The position numbers were made by a program, and so were the translations under genes. This document shows positions 26,684-35,190 of a stretch of DNA of 64,000 nt, piece after piece; the stretch's first letter is position 1; each line of letters opens with the position of its first letter. A model generated the notes under the pieces. The model searched no databases. It saw only the letters and a program-made list of their open reading frames with translations, and had not been told where the DNA came from. This stretch comes from Mesorhizobium sp. SARCC-RB16n (GTDB taxonomy: Bacteria > Pseudomonadota > Alphaproteobacteria > Rhizobiales > Rhizobiaceae): contig NZ_ML703271.1 of NCBI RefSeq assembly GCF_008520305.1, positions 62,001-126,000 of the forward strand, written 5' to 3'.

Positions 26684-27844
26684 ATGCCGGCTGCAGCCGA
26701 ATTGCCGCTTGCCGGCCTCGTCGTCGTCGACATGAGCCAGTTCCTGTCCGGGCCCTATTGTTCGCTGAGACTGCTCGACCTCGGTGCCCGCGTCATCAAG
26801 ATCGAGCGCCCGGATGGCGGCGACCTGTCGCGCCGGCTCTATCTCAGCGACACCGAGATCGGTGGCGATTCCACCATCTTCCATGCCATCAACCGGGCCA
26901 AGGAAAGCCTTGCCATCGATCTGAAGAACGAGGCGGACCTCAAGGCATTGCGCAGGCTGCTGGCCAAGGCCGATGTGCTGATCCAGAACTTCCGGCCGGG
27001 TGTCATCGAACGCCTTGGCCTCGACTACGAAGCCGTCCGCCAGATCAACCCGCGCCTGGTCTATGCCTCGATCAGCGGCTATGGCGAGGAAGGCCCGTGG
27101 GTCAAGCGGCCCGGCCAGGACCTGCTGGCGCAGTCGCGCTCCGGCGTGATGTGGCTGAACGGCGACGAGGACCAGGGGCCGGTGCCGTTCGGGCTCGCCA
27201 TCGGCGACATGCTGGCGGGCGCGGCCTGCGCGCAAGGCATCCTGGCCGCGCTGGTGCGGCGCGGCATCACAGGCCAGGGCAGCCATATCGAAACCAGCCT
27301 TCTGGAGGCGCTCGTCGATTTCCAGTTCGAGGTGCTGACCACGCATCTCAATGACGGGCGCCGTCTGCCCAGGCGCTCAAGTTTCCGCAGCGCGCATGCC
27401 TATCTCTCGGCGCCTTACGGCGTCTACCCGGCCAAGGACGGCTATCTCGCCATCGCCATGACGCCTATCCCCAAATTGGCCGACCTTCTGTCGCTCAGCG
27501 AGTTGGCCCCCTATCGCGACAGACCGGCATCGTGGTTCACCGCGCGTGACGACATCAAGGCAATCATCGCCCAGAGGATCGCAACGAAAACCATCGACGA
27601 ATGGCTTGCCATTCTCGAGCCCGCCGACATCTGGTGCGCCAAGGTGTTGACTTGGCCCGAGATGCTGGCAAGCGAAGGCTTCCAGTCACTCGACATGCTA
27701 CAGACGGTGACGCGCGAGGATGATGTCTCGATCCTCACCACAAGTTCTCCGCTCAGGGTCGATGGGATGAGGGCCAAGGTCGACCGCGCGGCGCCGCGCA
27801 TCGGCGAGCACAGTGCGAGAATCCGCGCGGAATTCGGCCTGTGA
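26684..27844 (+). CDS. CaiB/BaiF (family III) CoA-transferase
   Basis: Family III acyl-CoA transferase of 386 residues. The N-terminal PLAGLVVVDMSQFLSGPYCSLRLLDLGARVIKIERPDGGDLSR is the family signature, and the catalytic Asp lies in RPGQDLLAQSRSG at about residue 146. GLAIGDMLAGAACAQGILAALVRR and GQGSHIETSLLEALVDFQ follow in the usual order. Members move CoA between carboxylic acids. It is one base after the MaoC stop, and its own stop overlaps the next start as GTGA, so MaoC, CoA transferase and the binding-protein homologue are one translationally coupled unit. Substrate unknown. Confidence 0.88.
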   Translation: MPAAAELPLAGLVVVDMSQFLSGPYCSLRLLDLGARVIKIERPDGGDLSRRLYLSDTEIGGDSTIFHAINRAKESLAIDLKNEADLKALRRLLAKADVLIQNFRPGVIERLGLDYEAVRQINPRLVYASISGYGEEGPWVKRPGQDLLAQSRSGVMWLNGDEDQGPVPFGLAIGDMLAGAACAQGILAALVRRGITGQGSHIETSLLEALVDFQFEVLTTHLNDGRRLPRRSSFRSAHAYLSAPYGVYPAKDGYLAIAMTPIPKLADLLSLSELAPYRDRPASWFTARDDIKAIIAQRIATKTIDEWLAILEPADIWCAKVLTWPEMLASEGFQSLDMLQTVTREDDVSILTTSSPLRVDGMRAKVDRAAPRIGEHSARIRAEFGL

Positions 27845-28980
27845 GCACGCTCAAGGGCATGACGTGGAGCCATCCGCGCGGCTATGATCCGATGGTCGCC
27901 TGCTCATCTCTGTGGGAACGGAAAACCGGCATTGCGATCGAGTGGGACAAGCGTTCGCTGCAGGATTTCGAATCCTTCCCGGTCGAGGAGCTGGCGCGCG
28001 CCTATGACCTCATCGTCATCGACCATCCGCATGTCGGCCAGATCACGGCGGAGCGCTGCCTTGAGCCTCTCGACGTCACCGGCCGCGAGGCGGAGCGCGC
28101 CGCGCTCGCCGCGGGCAGCGTCGGCCAGTCCTATTCGAGCTACGCCTGGCAAGGCCGGCAATGGGCGTTTCCGATCGACGCGGCGGCGCAGGTGCAAGCC
28201 TGGCGGCCGGATGCGCTCGATGCGCCGGCAGCGACGTGGCGCGAGGTGCTCGATCTCGCCCGGCAGGGCCGTGTGCTGTTGCCGCTGCGGCCGCCGCATT
28301 GCCTGATGACGTTCTACACTCTGGCCGGCAATCTCGGACGCCCTTGCGCGACCGATCCGTCGGGTGATCTCATCGATATCGAGACGGGCTGCCAAGTTTT
28401 CGAGACAATGCGTGAGATCGCGGCGCTGGTCGACCCGGCTTGTTTCGAGATGGACCCGATCGCCGTTTTTGAACGGATGACGGAGGCCGGTTCCCGCATT
28501 GTCTGCGCGCCGCTGATCTATGGCTATGTCTCCTTTGCGACGTCGGGTTTTCGCGCGAACAGGCTGGCCTTTGCCGACATTCCAGTCGTTGGTTCCGATG
28601 GTCCGATCGGCTCGGCGCTTGGTGGCACAGGCATTGCGGTCTCGGTCTTTTCCGAGGCGAAAGATGCGGCGATCGATTTTGCCTATTGGATCGCCGGCGG
28701 CGATGTCCAGCGCGGTCCCTATGCCGCCGGCGGCGGTCAACCCGGACATGCAGCTGCTTGGGAAGACCAGACCGTCAATGAAGTGACCGGCAATTTCTAT
28801 CGGCACACGCGCGCGACGCTGGAGGAGGCCTGGGTGCGGCCGCGCCATGACGGCTACATGGCATTCCAGCAGGCTGCATCCGATCGCATCAATTCCGGCC
28901 TGACCTCCGGCGATCGAGCCGGTCAGGTCGTCGCCGATCTCACCGGCCTGTTCCGCGCCACTACGCAGGCGGCCACCTGA
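27841..28980 (+). CDS. Solute-binding-protein-like protein without signal peptide
   Basis: Protein of 379 residues that looks like an ABC-importer type I sugar-binding protein: LIVIDHPHVGQIT, YSSYAWQGRQWAFPIDAAAQVQAWRPD, and ALGGTGIAVSVFSEAKDAAIDFAYWIAGG match the order of MalE-like proteins. It has no N-terminal hydrophobic segment, starting MSTLKGMTWSHPRGYDPMVACSS from a GTG that overlaps the CoA-transferase stop. It is therefore expected to stay in the cytoplasm. A role as a cytosolic ligand sensor or carrier is only a guess. The stop is 16 bp from the convergent amidohydrolase gene. Confidence 0.72.
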   Translation: MSTLKGMTWSHPRGYDPMVACSSLWERKTGIAIEWDKRSLQDFESFPVEELARAYDLIVIDHPHVGQITAERCLEPLDVTGREAERAALAAGSVGQSYSSYAWQGRQWAFPIDAAAQVQAWRPDALDAPAATWREVLDLARQGRVLLPLRPPHCLMTFYTLAGNLGRPCATDPSGDLIDIETGCQVFETMREIAALVDPACFEMDPIAVFERMTEAGSRIVCAPLIYGYVSFATSGFRANRLAFADIPVVGSDGPIGSALGGTGIAVSVFSEAKDAAIDFAYWIAGGDVQRGPYAAGGGQPGHAAAWEDQTVNEVTGNFYRHTRATLEEAWVRPRHDGYMAFQQAASDRINSGLTSGDRAGQVVADLTGLFRATTQAAT

Positions 28981-28996
28981 CGGACCTGAACTGGAT

Positions 28997-29836
28997 CTAC
29001 TTCAACCGCCACAGCTTGCGGGCGTTACCCGACAGCAGGCTGTCGCGCTCCGCAATGCTGCAGCCCGAAAGCAGCGCATGTGTCGCCGCCATCCAGGTCG
29101 AAAGGCCGCCGCCCAGCGTACAGACGGGCCAATCGCTGCCCCAGACGACGCGATCCCAGCCGAATGAATTGATGGTGTGTTCGACATAAGGCTGTAGCGT
29201 CCCGACGGTCCAACTGCCTGGGTCGGCATAGGCGACCACGCCGGAGACCTTGGCCATCACGTTCGGGCGCCGCGCGATCTCGCTCATATGTTCGCGCCAG
29301 GGATGCTCAGCATTGCCTTTAATGTCGGGAACGCCGCAATGGTCGAGCACGAACTGGACATTGGGCGCCAGATCGGCGAGCGCTATCGCCTTGGGGATCT
29401 GGTGCGGCAGCACGACGAGATCGAAGGTCAGGCCAGTGCCGCCCAGCCGCTTGATGTTCTCGCGAAACAATGCGCCTTCCGAAAGCGCATCCGGCATGAC
29501 GTGAAGGACGCGGCGAAAGCCCTTGACGAAGGGATTTGCCCGCTGGCGTTCGAGATAGGCCGGGAAATCCGCCTCTTCGGGCCGGCAGGATGCGATCGCT
29601 CCTGTGAGCATGCTGCCGGGTTGCCGCGACAAACCTTCGACACGGGCGGTTTCCGCCTCGATGTCGGCCGGATCGACATCCACCTCCATGTGCAGCACAC
29701 GCCCGACGCCGACACGCTGGGCCTCCACCGCATATTCCTCATAGGAGAAATCGCGGTTCAGTGCCGGCACGCCGACAAGCCAGGGATAGCGCAGAGCCGA
29801 GCGATCGATGAGATGCAGATGGGTGTCGATGATCAT
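28997..29836 (-). CDS. Amidohydrolase-superfamily lactonase (fucono-/rhamnonolactonase-like)
   Basis: TIM-barrel hydrolase of 279 residues in the amidohydrolase-2 group that includes L-fuconolactonase, L-rhamnonolactonase and 2-pyrone-4,6-dicarboxylate lactonase. It opens with MIIDTHLHLID (first His pair), has VQFVLDHCGVPDIK in the middle, and ends with DRVVWGSDWPVC carrying the active-site Asp. GGAGGAG is placed before the ATG. It is transcribed after the IclR gene on the same strand. In this locus it would open a sugar lactone before dehydration by the enolase-superfamily enzyme. Confidence 0.82.
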   Translation of the reverse strand: MIIDTHLHLIDRSALRYPWLVGVPALNRDFSYEEYAVEAQRVGVGRVLHMEVDVDPADIEAETARVEGLSRQPGSMLTGAIASCRPEEADFPAYLERQRANPFVKGFRRVLHVMPDALSEGALFRENIKRLGGTGLTFDLVVLPHQIPKAIALADLAPNVQFVLDHCGVPDIKGNAEHPWREHMSEIARRPNVMAKVSGVVAYADPGSWTVGTLQPYVEHTINSFGWDRVVWGSDWPVCTLGGGLSTWMAATHALLSGCSIAERDSLLSGNARKLWRLK

Positions 29837-29877
29837 GGCAGGCTCCTCCGATAGCTTTCTCAGATCATCTCACGGGG

Positions 29878-29902
29878 GAATTCTTCATTCAAATAAGAAT
29901 TC
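29878..29902. promoter_or_regulatory. Perfect inverted repeat between IclR and lactonase genes
   Basis: GAATTCTT and AAGAATTC are perfect 8-bp arms separated by nine bases, overlapping the last bases of the IclR gene and about 42 bp upstream of the lactonase start. It lies in an AT-rich pocket and could be an operator for the lactonase gene. Visual call only. Confidence 0.4.
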
Positions 29903-30686
29903 ACGCTGATGAGCCGACGGCCGACCCAGCCAGATGCGACAGCTTTTCACAAGTTGCCAACAACAGCTCGATGGTCCTTGTGATGTCGGGCGCCGACGGC
30001 GCGTTGACCACGGTGATGTAGGGGATCGACAGTGCCGCGATGGCCCTGCCGTCGGAACCGCGCACCGGGGCGGAGAGGTTGAAGACCCCTGCGGTCTGCA
30101 TGGAGGCCATCATCTCGTAGCCGCGGTCGCGGATCTGGTCGAGTCGGGCGAAAAACTCGGCCGGTTGCGCGGTCTTGTCGGTGCTGCGGACATGTTCGGA
30201 AATCATCATCTGCCGCTCTTCCGGTGAGCGGAAGGCGAGCAGGACATGACCGGAACCGGTGTCGAACAGGCTGATGTGCGAGCCGACCCGGATCGAGATG
30301 CCCCAGTAATTCGGGGCCTCCTGCTGGGCGATCACGACGGCGGAACCGCGATCAAAAACAACGAGTTGATTGGCCTGCTGCGAGGTCTCGGCCAGTTCGC
30401 GCATCAGCGGCGTGGCATAGGAAACCAGCCGCCGCACCGGCGCGTGCAGCTGCGCCAGGCCAAACAGCTTCAGCGTCAGCGAATAGCGGTCGCCGTCAAG
30501 TCGCGTGACGTAGCCGCGCCGCACCAGCCGGTCGAGCATGCGGTAGAATTCATTGGGGCTGCGGTCGAGTTTCTTGGCGATTTCCGCCTGCGTCAGCCCG
30601 CCATCGACGCCGGCCAGCAGTTCGAGGATGTCGAGCCCCTTGTCGAGCGCCGGCGCGCGATAGCGCTCGTCTTCGCTGTCGTCCAT
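29901..30686 (-). CDS. IclR-family transcriptional regulator
   Basis: Regulator of 261 residues: an N-terminal winged helix (APALDKGLDILELLAGVDGGLTQAEIAKKLDRSPNEFYRMLDRLVRRGYV, about 11-60) and a C-terminal IclR effector domain (TPLMRELAETSQQANQLVVFDRG, then FNLSAPVRGSDGRAIAALSIPYI). It is divergent from the sugar ABC importer operon, with about 165 bp between, and lies upstream of the lactonase on its own strand. It is the natural candidate to control both. IclR regulators often respond to aromatic acids or sugar acids; the ligand here is inferred to be a pathway intermediate. Confidence 0.87.
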   Translation of the reverse strand: MDDSEDERYRAPALDKGLDILELLAGVDGGLTQAEIAKKLDRSPNEFYRMLDRLVRRGYVTRLDGDRYSLTLKLFGLAQLHAPVRRLVSYATPLMRELAETSQQANQLVVFDRGSAVVIAQQEAPNYWGISIRVGSHISLFDTGSGHVLLAFRSPEERQMMISEHVRSTDKTAQPAEFFARLDQIRDRGYEMMASMQTAGVFNLSAPVRGSDGRAIAALSIPYITVVNAPSAPDITRTIELLLATCEKLSHLAGSAVGSSA

Positions 30687-30755
30687 GGGCGATCCCTCCA
30701 GTGAATTCAGCTCTTCATATACGCAGGAACGAGACCGGCGGAAACAAATTTCGCC

Positions 30756-30790
30756 TTGACGTATTCATGAATGTTTTGTTTGTATATGAA
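30756..30790 (+). promoter_or_regulatory. Promoter/operator region of the sugar ABC importer operon
   Basis: TTGACG at 30756-30761 is a good -35 match; -10 candidates near TTTGTATAT (30779-30787) have slightly long or imperfect spacing. A perfect palindrome ATTCATGAAT at 30763-30772 sits inside the promoter spacer, and ATGAAT recurs at 30786-30791, making a plausible IclR operator. Visual call only. Confidence 0.4.
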
Positions 30791-30852
30791 TGTAGCACTT
30801 CTTCATCAGACGAGGTGCGGTCGCCGCTGAGGCGCACCAAGGGAGGATACCA

Positions 30853-32172
30853 ATGAACAGACTGCTTTCCGGCGTGTCCGCCGGCGCATTGGCGCTCGCA
30901 TTCAGTGCGGGTACCGCCCTTGCCGGCGACCTGCCCGGCAAGTTCGAAGGCGTGACCGTCGACGTGAAGCTGATCGGCGGCCAGCAATATGAAAAACTCT
31001 ATGAGCGCATTCCCGAATGGGAGAAGGCGACCGGCGCCAAGGTCAACATCCTGACCAAGAAGAACGGCTTCGACATCGACAAGGAGCTCAAGTCCGACAT
31101 CGCCTCGGGCAGCACCAACTGGTGCGTCGGCTGGAACCATTCGTCGTTCGCGCCGCAGTACACCGGCCTCTATACCGATCTCAGCAAGCTCCTGCCGAAG
31201 TCGGAGATCGACGCGTTCGTACCCTCGACGATCAAGGCGGCAACCATCGACGGCAAGCTGGAGATGCTGCCGCGCGCGCAGTTCGACGTTTCGGCGCTCT
31301 ACTACCAGAAGAGCCTCTACGAGAACGCCGACAACAAGACCAAGTTCAAGGCCAAATACGGCTACGATCTGGTGCCGCCGGACACCTGGAAAGAAGTCAC
31401 CGACCAGGCCGAGTTCTTCGCCAACCCGCCGAATTTCTACGGCACGCAATTCGCCGGCAAGGAAGAGGCGATCAACGGCCGCTTCTACGAAATGGTCGTC
31501 GCCGAGGGCGGCGAATATCTCGACAAGGATGGCAAGCCTGTCTTCAACTCCGAGGCCGGCATCCGGGCGCTCGACTGGTTCGTCAACCTCTACAAGGCCA
31601 AGGCCGTGCCGGCCGGAACCACCAACTACCTCTGGGACGATCTCGGCCAGGGCTTTGCCTCGGGCACCGTCGCCATCAATTTGGACTGGCCGGGCTGGGC
31701 AGGCTTTTTCAACGATCCGAAATCGTCGAAGGTCGCTGGCAATGTCGGCGTCAAGGTCGCGCCGAAGGGCTCCGCTGGAGTACGCACGGGCTGGTCGGGT
31801 TTCCATGGCTTCTCGGTGACCGAGAACTGCCCGAACAAGGAGGCCGCTGCCTCCCTGGTCTGGTGGCTGACCAATGAGGACAGCCAGAAGCTCGAGGCCG
31901 CCGCCGGCCCGCTGCCCACCCGCACCGCGGTCTGGGATTGGGACCTGCAGCAGGCAGCCAACGATCCTTACAAGAAGGAGGTTCTGTCGGCTTTCCAGGA
32001 GGAAGCCAAGCACGCCTTTGCCGTGCCGCAGACGCCTGAATGGATCGAGATCTCGAACGCCGTCTATCCCGAGTTGCAGGCGGCGATCCTCGGCGACAAG
32101 ACCTCCAAGCAGGCGCTGGATGAGGCTGCCGCCAAGGCGACGCAGATCCTGCAGGACGCCGGCAAACTCTAG
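30853..32172 (+). CDS. Sugar ABC importer periplasmic binding protein
   Basis: Binding protein of 439 residues in the carbohydrate (CUT1/MalE-like) family. The N-terminus is a Sec signal peptide (MNRLLSGVSAGALALAFSAG then TALAGD). The mature part begins LPGKFEGVTVDVKLIGGQQYEKL and shows the usual lobes with YDLVPPDTWKEVTDQAEFF and a Trp-rich ligand region (LDWPGWAGFF, GWSGFHGFSV). GGGAGGA precedes the ATG. It is the first gene of an eight-gene plus-strand run through 38158. The carbohydrate is not identifiable; the enzymes downstream suggest a deoxy sugar or uronic/aldonic acid. Confidence 0.87.
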   Translation: MNRLLSGVSAGALALAFSAGTALAGDLPGKFEGVTVDVKLIGGQQYEKLYERIPEWEKATGAKVNILTKKNGFDIDKELKSDIASGSTNWCVGWNHSSFAPQYTGLYTDLSKLLPKSEIDAFVPSTIKAATIDGKLEMLPRAQFDVSALYYQKSLYENADNKTKFKAKYGYDLVPPDTWKEVTDQAEFFANPPNFYGTQFAGKEEAINGRFYEMVVAEGGEYLDKDGKPVFNSEAGIRALDWFVNLYKAKAVPAGTTNYLWDDLGQGFASGTVAINLDWPGWAGFFNDPKSSKVAGNVGVKVAPKGSAGVRTGWSGFHGFSVTENCPNKEAAASLVWWLTNEDSQKLEAAAGPLPTRTAVWDWDLQQAANDPYKKEVLSAFQEEAKHAFAVPQTPEWIEISNAVYPELQAAILGDKTSKQALDEAAAKATQILQDAGKL

Positions 32173-32188
32173 GCATTGTTCCCAAGAC

Positions 32189-32218
32189 CGCCTCCCCCAC
32201 AACGATATGGGGGAGGCG
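32189..32218 (+). promoter_or_regulatory. Strong stem-loop between binding-protein and permease genes
   Basis: CGCCTCCCCC and GGGGGAGGCG are perfect 10-bp arms around a 10-base loop, 16 bp after the binding-protein stop. No T-run follows. It is the position and form of an mRNA-stabilising or attenuating hairpin that keeps binding-protein levels above permease levels. Confidence 0.75.
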
Positions 32219-32254
32219 ATCGCGTCTTGGCGCGAGCGCTTGGGGTGATCCACA

Positions 32255-33217
32255 ATGGACCTTCCGTCGTCGGCTGCGACGAGGAAGCCGACAACCGAAA
32301 CAGTACCTCATGGAATCCTGATGAAGGGCTTCAAGCCATCCGCGCCATTCCTGCTGCTTCTTCCGGCCATCATCGTGCTGGCGGCGGTCGTCGTGGTGCC
32401 GTTGCTGCTCTCGCTCTATTCCAGCTTCACGCCTTTCCGGCTGACCAAGCCCGAGACATTCTTCGTCTTCATCGGCTTCCGGAACTATCTTTCGATCCTG
32501 GCCAACACGGATTTCTGGTGGGCGTTCGGCCGCACCGTTCTTTTGCTGACGATCGCGCTCAATCTCGAAATGCTGCTCGGCCTTGGCCTTGCAATGCTGG
32601 TCGAGAAGGCGACGCGCGGCCAGCGCATCTTGCGCACGCTGATGATGTTCCCGATGATGTTCTCGCCGATCCTCGTCGGCTTCCAGTTCAAGTTCATGTT
32701 CAACGACAATATCGGCCTGGTGAACAACGCCCTGCAGTCGCTCGGCATCACCAGCGACGCCATACCCTGGCTGATCGAGGGCCACCTCGCCTTCATCGCC
32801 ATCTCGGTCGCCGAGATCTGGTCGTCGACGGCGATCTTCGCCATCCTGATCCTCGCAGGGCTGCTCGCCATGCCCAAGGAGCCTATCGAGGCGGCGCGCG
32901 TCGATGGCTGCACGCCGTGGCAGACATTCCGCTATGTGACATGGCCTTTCGTCATGCCCTTCGCCTACATCGCCATGACCATCCGCTCGCTCGACGTCGC
33001 GCGCGCCTATGACATCGTCAAGATCATGACGGATGGCGGGCCGGCCGGCCGCACCGAGCTGTTATGGACGCTGGTGGCGCGCACCGCCTATAGCGATGGA
33101 CGCATGGGCATGGCCAATGCCATGGCCTATTTCTCGATCCTGCTGTCGATCGCCTTCACCGTCTATTTCTTCAACAAGCTCGCCGCGGCGCGTACGCAGA
33201 TCGGCGCGGAGTGGTGA
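32255..33217 (+). CDS. Sugar ABC importer permease 1 (MalF-like)
   Basis: Inner-membrane permease of 320 residues with about six spans. The first span is FLLLLPAIIVLAAVVVVPLLLSLYSSF, and the EAA loop is MPKEPIEAARVDGCTPWQTFRYVTWPFVMP. YDIVKIMTDGGPAGRTELL near the C-terminus is a common CUT1 permease motif. The start at 32255 has GGGGTGA upstream; an internal ATG at 32321 would remove a polar 22-residue extension and is possible. Its stop shares a base with the next start (TGATG). Confidence 0.88.
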   Translation: MDLPSSAATRKPTTETVPHGILMKGFKPSAPFLLLLPAIIVLAAVVVVPLLLSLYSSFTPFRLTKPETFFVFIGFRNYLSILANTDFWWAFGRTVLLLTIALNLEMLLGLGLAMLVEKATRGQRILRTLMMFPMMFSPILVGFQFKFMFNDNIGLVNNALQSLGITSDAIPWLIEGHLAFIAISVAEIWSSTAIFAILILAGLLAMPKEPIEAARVDGCTPWQTFRYVTWPFVMPFAYIAMTIRSLDVARAYDIVKIMTDGGPAGRTELLWTLVARTAYSDGRMGMANAMAYFSILLSIAFTVYFFNKLAAARTQIGAEW

Positions 33218-34083
33218 TGGACGATAATTCTTCCGCCCGCCTCAAGCGCCGGCTGCTTGGTGTCGTCTATCGCATCGGCCTGTTCCTGGTGATGCTGACG
33301 ATCTGCCTGCCTGGCCTGTGGATCGTGCTGTCGTCGCTCAGGCCAACGGTCGAGATCATGGCCAAGCCGCCGGTATGGATCCCGCAGGAGATTTCCTTCG
33401 ACGCCTATGTCGCGATGTTCTCAGGCATCGGCAAGGGCGGCATCCCGGTCATCGAATATTTCCGCAACTCGCTGATCATCTCGGTGACCTCGACGGCGAT
33501 CGCGGTCGCCATCGGCATGGCCGGCGGCTACGCCTTCGCGCGCTATCGTTTTCGCGGCAAGTCAGGCGTCTTCCTCGGCCTGATGCTGACGCGCACGGTG
33601 CCCGGCATCGCGCTGTCGCTGCCGCTGTTCTTCCTCTATGTCCGGCTCGGCATCATCGACACGCATTTCGGCCTGATCCTTGCCTATGTCGCGCTCAATG
33701 TGCCGTTCACCATCTGGCTGATCGACGGCTTCTTCCACCAGGTGCCGAAGGACCTCGCGGAAGCGGCGCAAATCGACGGCTGCACGCGCTGGCAGGCCTT
33801 CTGGCAGGTGGAGTTCCCGCTCGCCGGGCCCGGCATTGCGTCGGCGGCGATCTTCGCATTCCTGACCTGCTGGAACGAATTCGCGCTGGCCTCGCAGCTG
33901 ACCCGATCGGTCAGCGCCAAGACGCTGCCGGTCGGCCTGCTCGACTACACCGCCGAATTCACCATCGACTGGCGCGGCATGTGCGCGCTGGCCGTGGTGA
34001 TGATCATTCCGGCGCTCACCCTCACCTACATCGTCCAGAGACACCTCGTCGGCGGCCTGACCTCCGGCGCGGTGAAAGGCTGA
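33217..34083 (+). CDS. Sugar ABC importer permease 2 (MalG-like)
   Basis: Permease of 288 residues with about six spans. The conserved EAA loop reads VPKDLAEAAQIDGCTRWQAFWQVEFPLAGPG, and FLTCWNEFALASQLT after it is typical of MalG-type permeases. The ATG at 33217 overlaps the upstream stop as TGATG and is preferred; GTG at 33214 and ATG at 33211 are alternatives in the same frame. The ATPase gene follows after four bases. Confidence 0.88.
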   Translation: MDDNSSARLKRRLLGVVYRIGLFLVMLTICLPGLWIVLSSLRPTVEIMAKPPVWIPQEISFDAYVAMFSGIGKGGIPVIEYFRNSLIISVTSTAIAVAIGMAGGYAFARYRFRGKSGVFLGLMLTRTVPGIALSLPLFFLYVRLGIIDTHFGLILAYVALNVPFTIWLIDGFFHQVPKDLAEAAQIDGCTRWQAFWQVEFPLAGPGIASAAIFAFLTCWNEFALASQLTRSVSAKTLPVGLLDYTAEFTIDWRGMCALAVVMIIPALTLTYIVQRHLVGGLTSGAVKG

Positions 34084-34087
34084 TCCC

Positions 34088-35185
34088 ATGGCAACGGTTT
34101 CCCTCAAAAAGCTGACCAAGCGTTACGGCAATATCGAGATCGTGCATGGCATCGACCTCGATATCACGGATCGCGAATTCATCGCGCTGGTCGGCCCGTC
34201 AGGCTGCGGCAAGTCGACGACGCTGCGTATGATCGCCGGGCTGGAAGAGATAAGCGCCGGTTCGATCGAGATTGGCGGGCGCGTCGTCAACGATTTGCCG
34301 CCGCGCTCGCGCAACATCTCGATGGTGTTCCAGTCCTATGCGCTCTACCCGCATATGACGGTCCGCGAGAACCTCGGCTTCTCCCTGAAGATCGCCGGCG
34401 CCGCCAAAGAGGATATGGACCGCCGCGTCGCCGAGGCCTCAGCCATCCTCGGGCTCGATACTTTGCTCGACCGCCGCCCGTCGCAACTCTCCGGCGGTCA
34501 ACGCCAGCGCGTAGCCATGGGCCGTGCCATCGTGCGCGATCCCGATGTCTTCCTGTTCGACGAGCCGCTTTCCAATCTCGATGCCAAGCTGCGCACTCAG
34601 ATGCGCACCGAGATCAAGAAGCTGCACGCCAAGGTGCAATCGACGGTGATCTACGTCACCCACGACCAGGTCGAGGCGATGACGCTTGCCGACCGCATCG
34701 TCATCATGCGCGACGGATACATCGAACAGGTCGGCACGCCCGACGAAGTCTTCCGGCGCCCGGCGACGCGTTTCGTTGCCGGGTTCATCGGCTCGCCGCC
34801 GATGAACCTGCACGAGGCGACGGTCGACGACGGCCAGCTGGTTTTCGCCAGCGGCGCCAAGCTGCCGCTGCCCGGCCAGTTCAAGGCCAATGTCGCCGCC
34901 GGCGACAAGGTCGTGTTCGGGCTGCGGCCGGACGACATCTATCCGACCGGCCATGGCATCAGCTCCGGCGGTGCTGCCGACGTGCATCAGATCGAACTGC
35001 CGATCACGGTCACCGAGCCGCTCGGCAACGAAACGCTGGTGTTCGTCGAGTTCAACGGCAGCGACTGGGTCTCGCGCATGCTGAACCCCCGCACGCTGCG
35101 ATCCGGGGAGCGCGTCGCCATGAGCCTCGACCTGTCGCAAGCACATCTGTTTGCCACCGAGACCGGAAAGACATTGCGGAGCTGA
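34088..35185 (+). CDS. Sugar ABC importer ATP-binding subunit (MalK/UgpC-like)
   Basis: ATPase of 365 residues. Walker A GPSGCGKST, Q-loop VFQSYALYPHMTV, signature LSGGQRQRVAMGRAIV, Walker B VFLFDEPLSNLDAKLR and H-loop YVTHDQVEAMTLADRI match the CUT1 group exactly. The C-terminal portion from about residue 235 is a TOBE/OB-fold domain with GFIGSPPMNL and VFGLRPDDIY. Such ATPases can be shared between several sugar importers. The enolase-superfamily gene follows five bases after its stop, so importer and enzymes are one operon. Confidence 0.92.
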   Translation: MATVSLKKLTKRYGNIEIVHGIDLDITDREFIALVGPSGCGKSTTLRMIAGLEEISAGSIEIGGRVVNDLPPRSRNISMVFQSYALYPHMTVRENLGFSLKIAGAAKEDMDRRVAEASAILGLDTLLDRRPSQLSGGQRQRVAMGRAIVRDPDVFLFDEPLSNLDAKLRTQMRTEIKKLHAKVQSTVIYVTHDQVEAMTLADRIVIMRDGYIEQVGTPDEVFRRPATRFVAGFIGSPPMNLHEATVDDGQLVFASGAKLPLPGQFKANVAAGDKVVFGLRPDDIYPTGHGISSGGAADVHQIELPITVTEPLGNETLVFVEFNGSDWVSRMLNPRTLRSGERVAMSLDLSQAHLFATETGKTLRS

Positions 35186-35190
35186 CCGAC

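Noticed and set aside
30715-32253. 512-codon minus-strand open frame opposite the sugar-binding protein gene
   Set aside because: Antisense shadow with no recognisable domain; the plus-strand gene has a signal peptide and family motifs.
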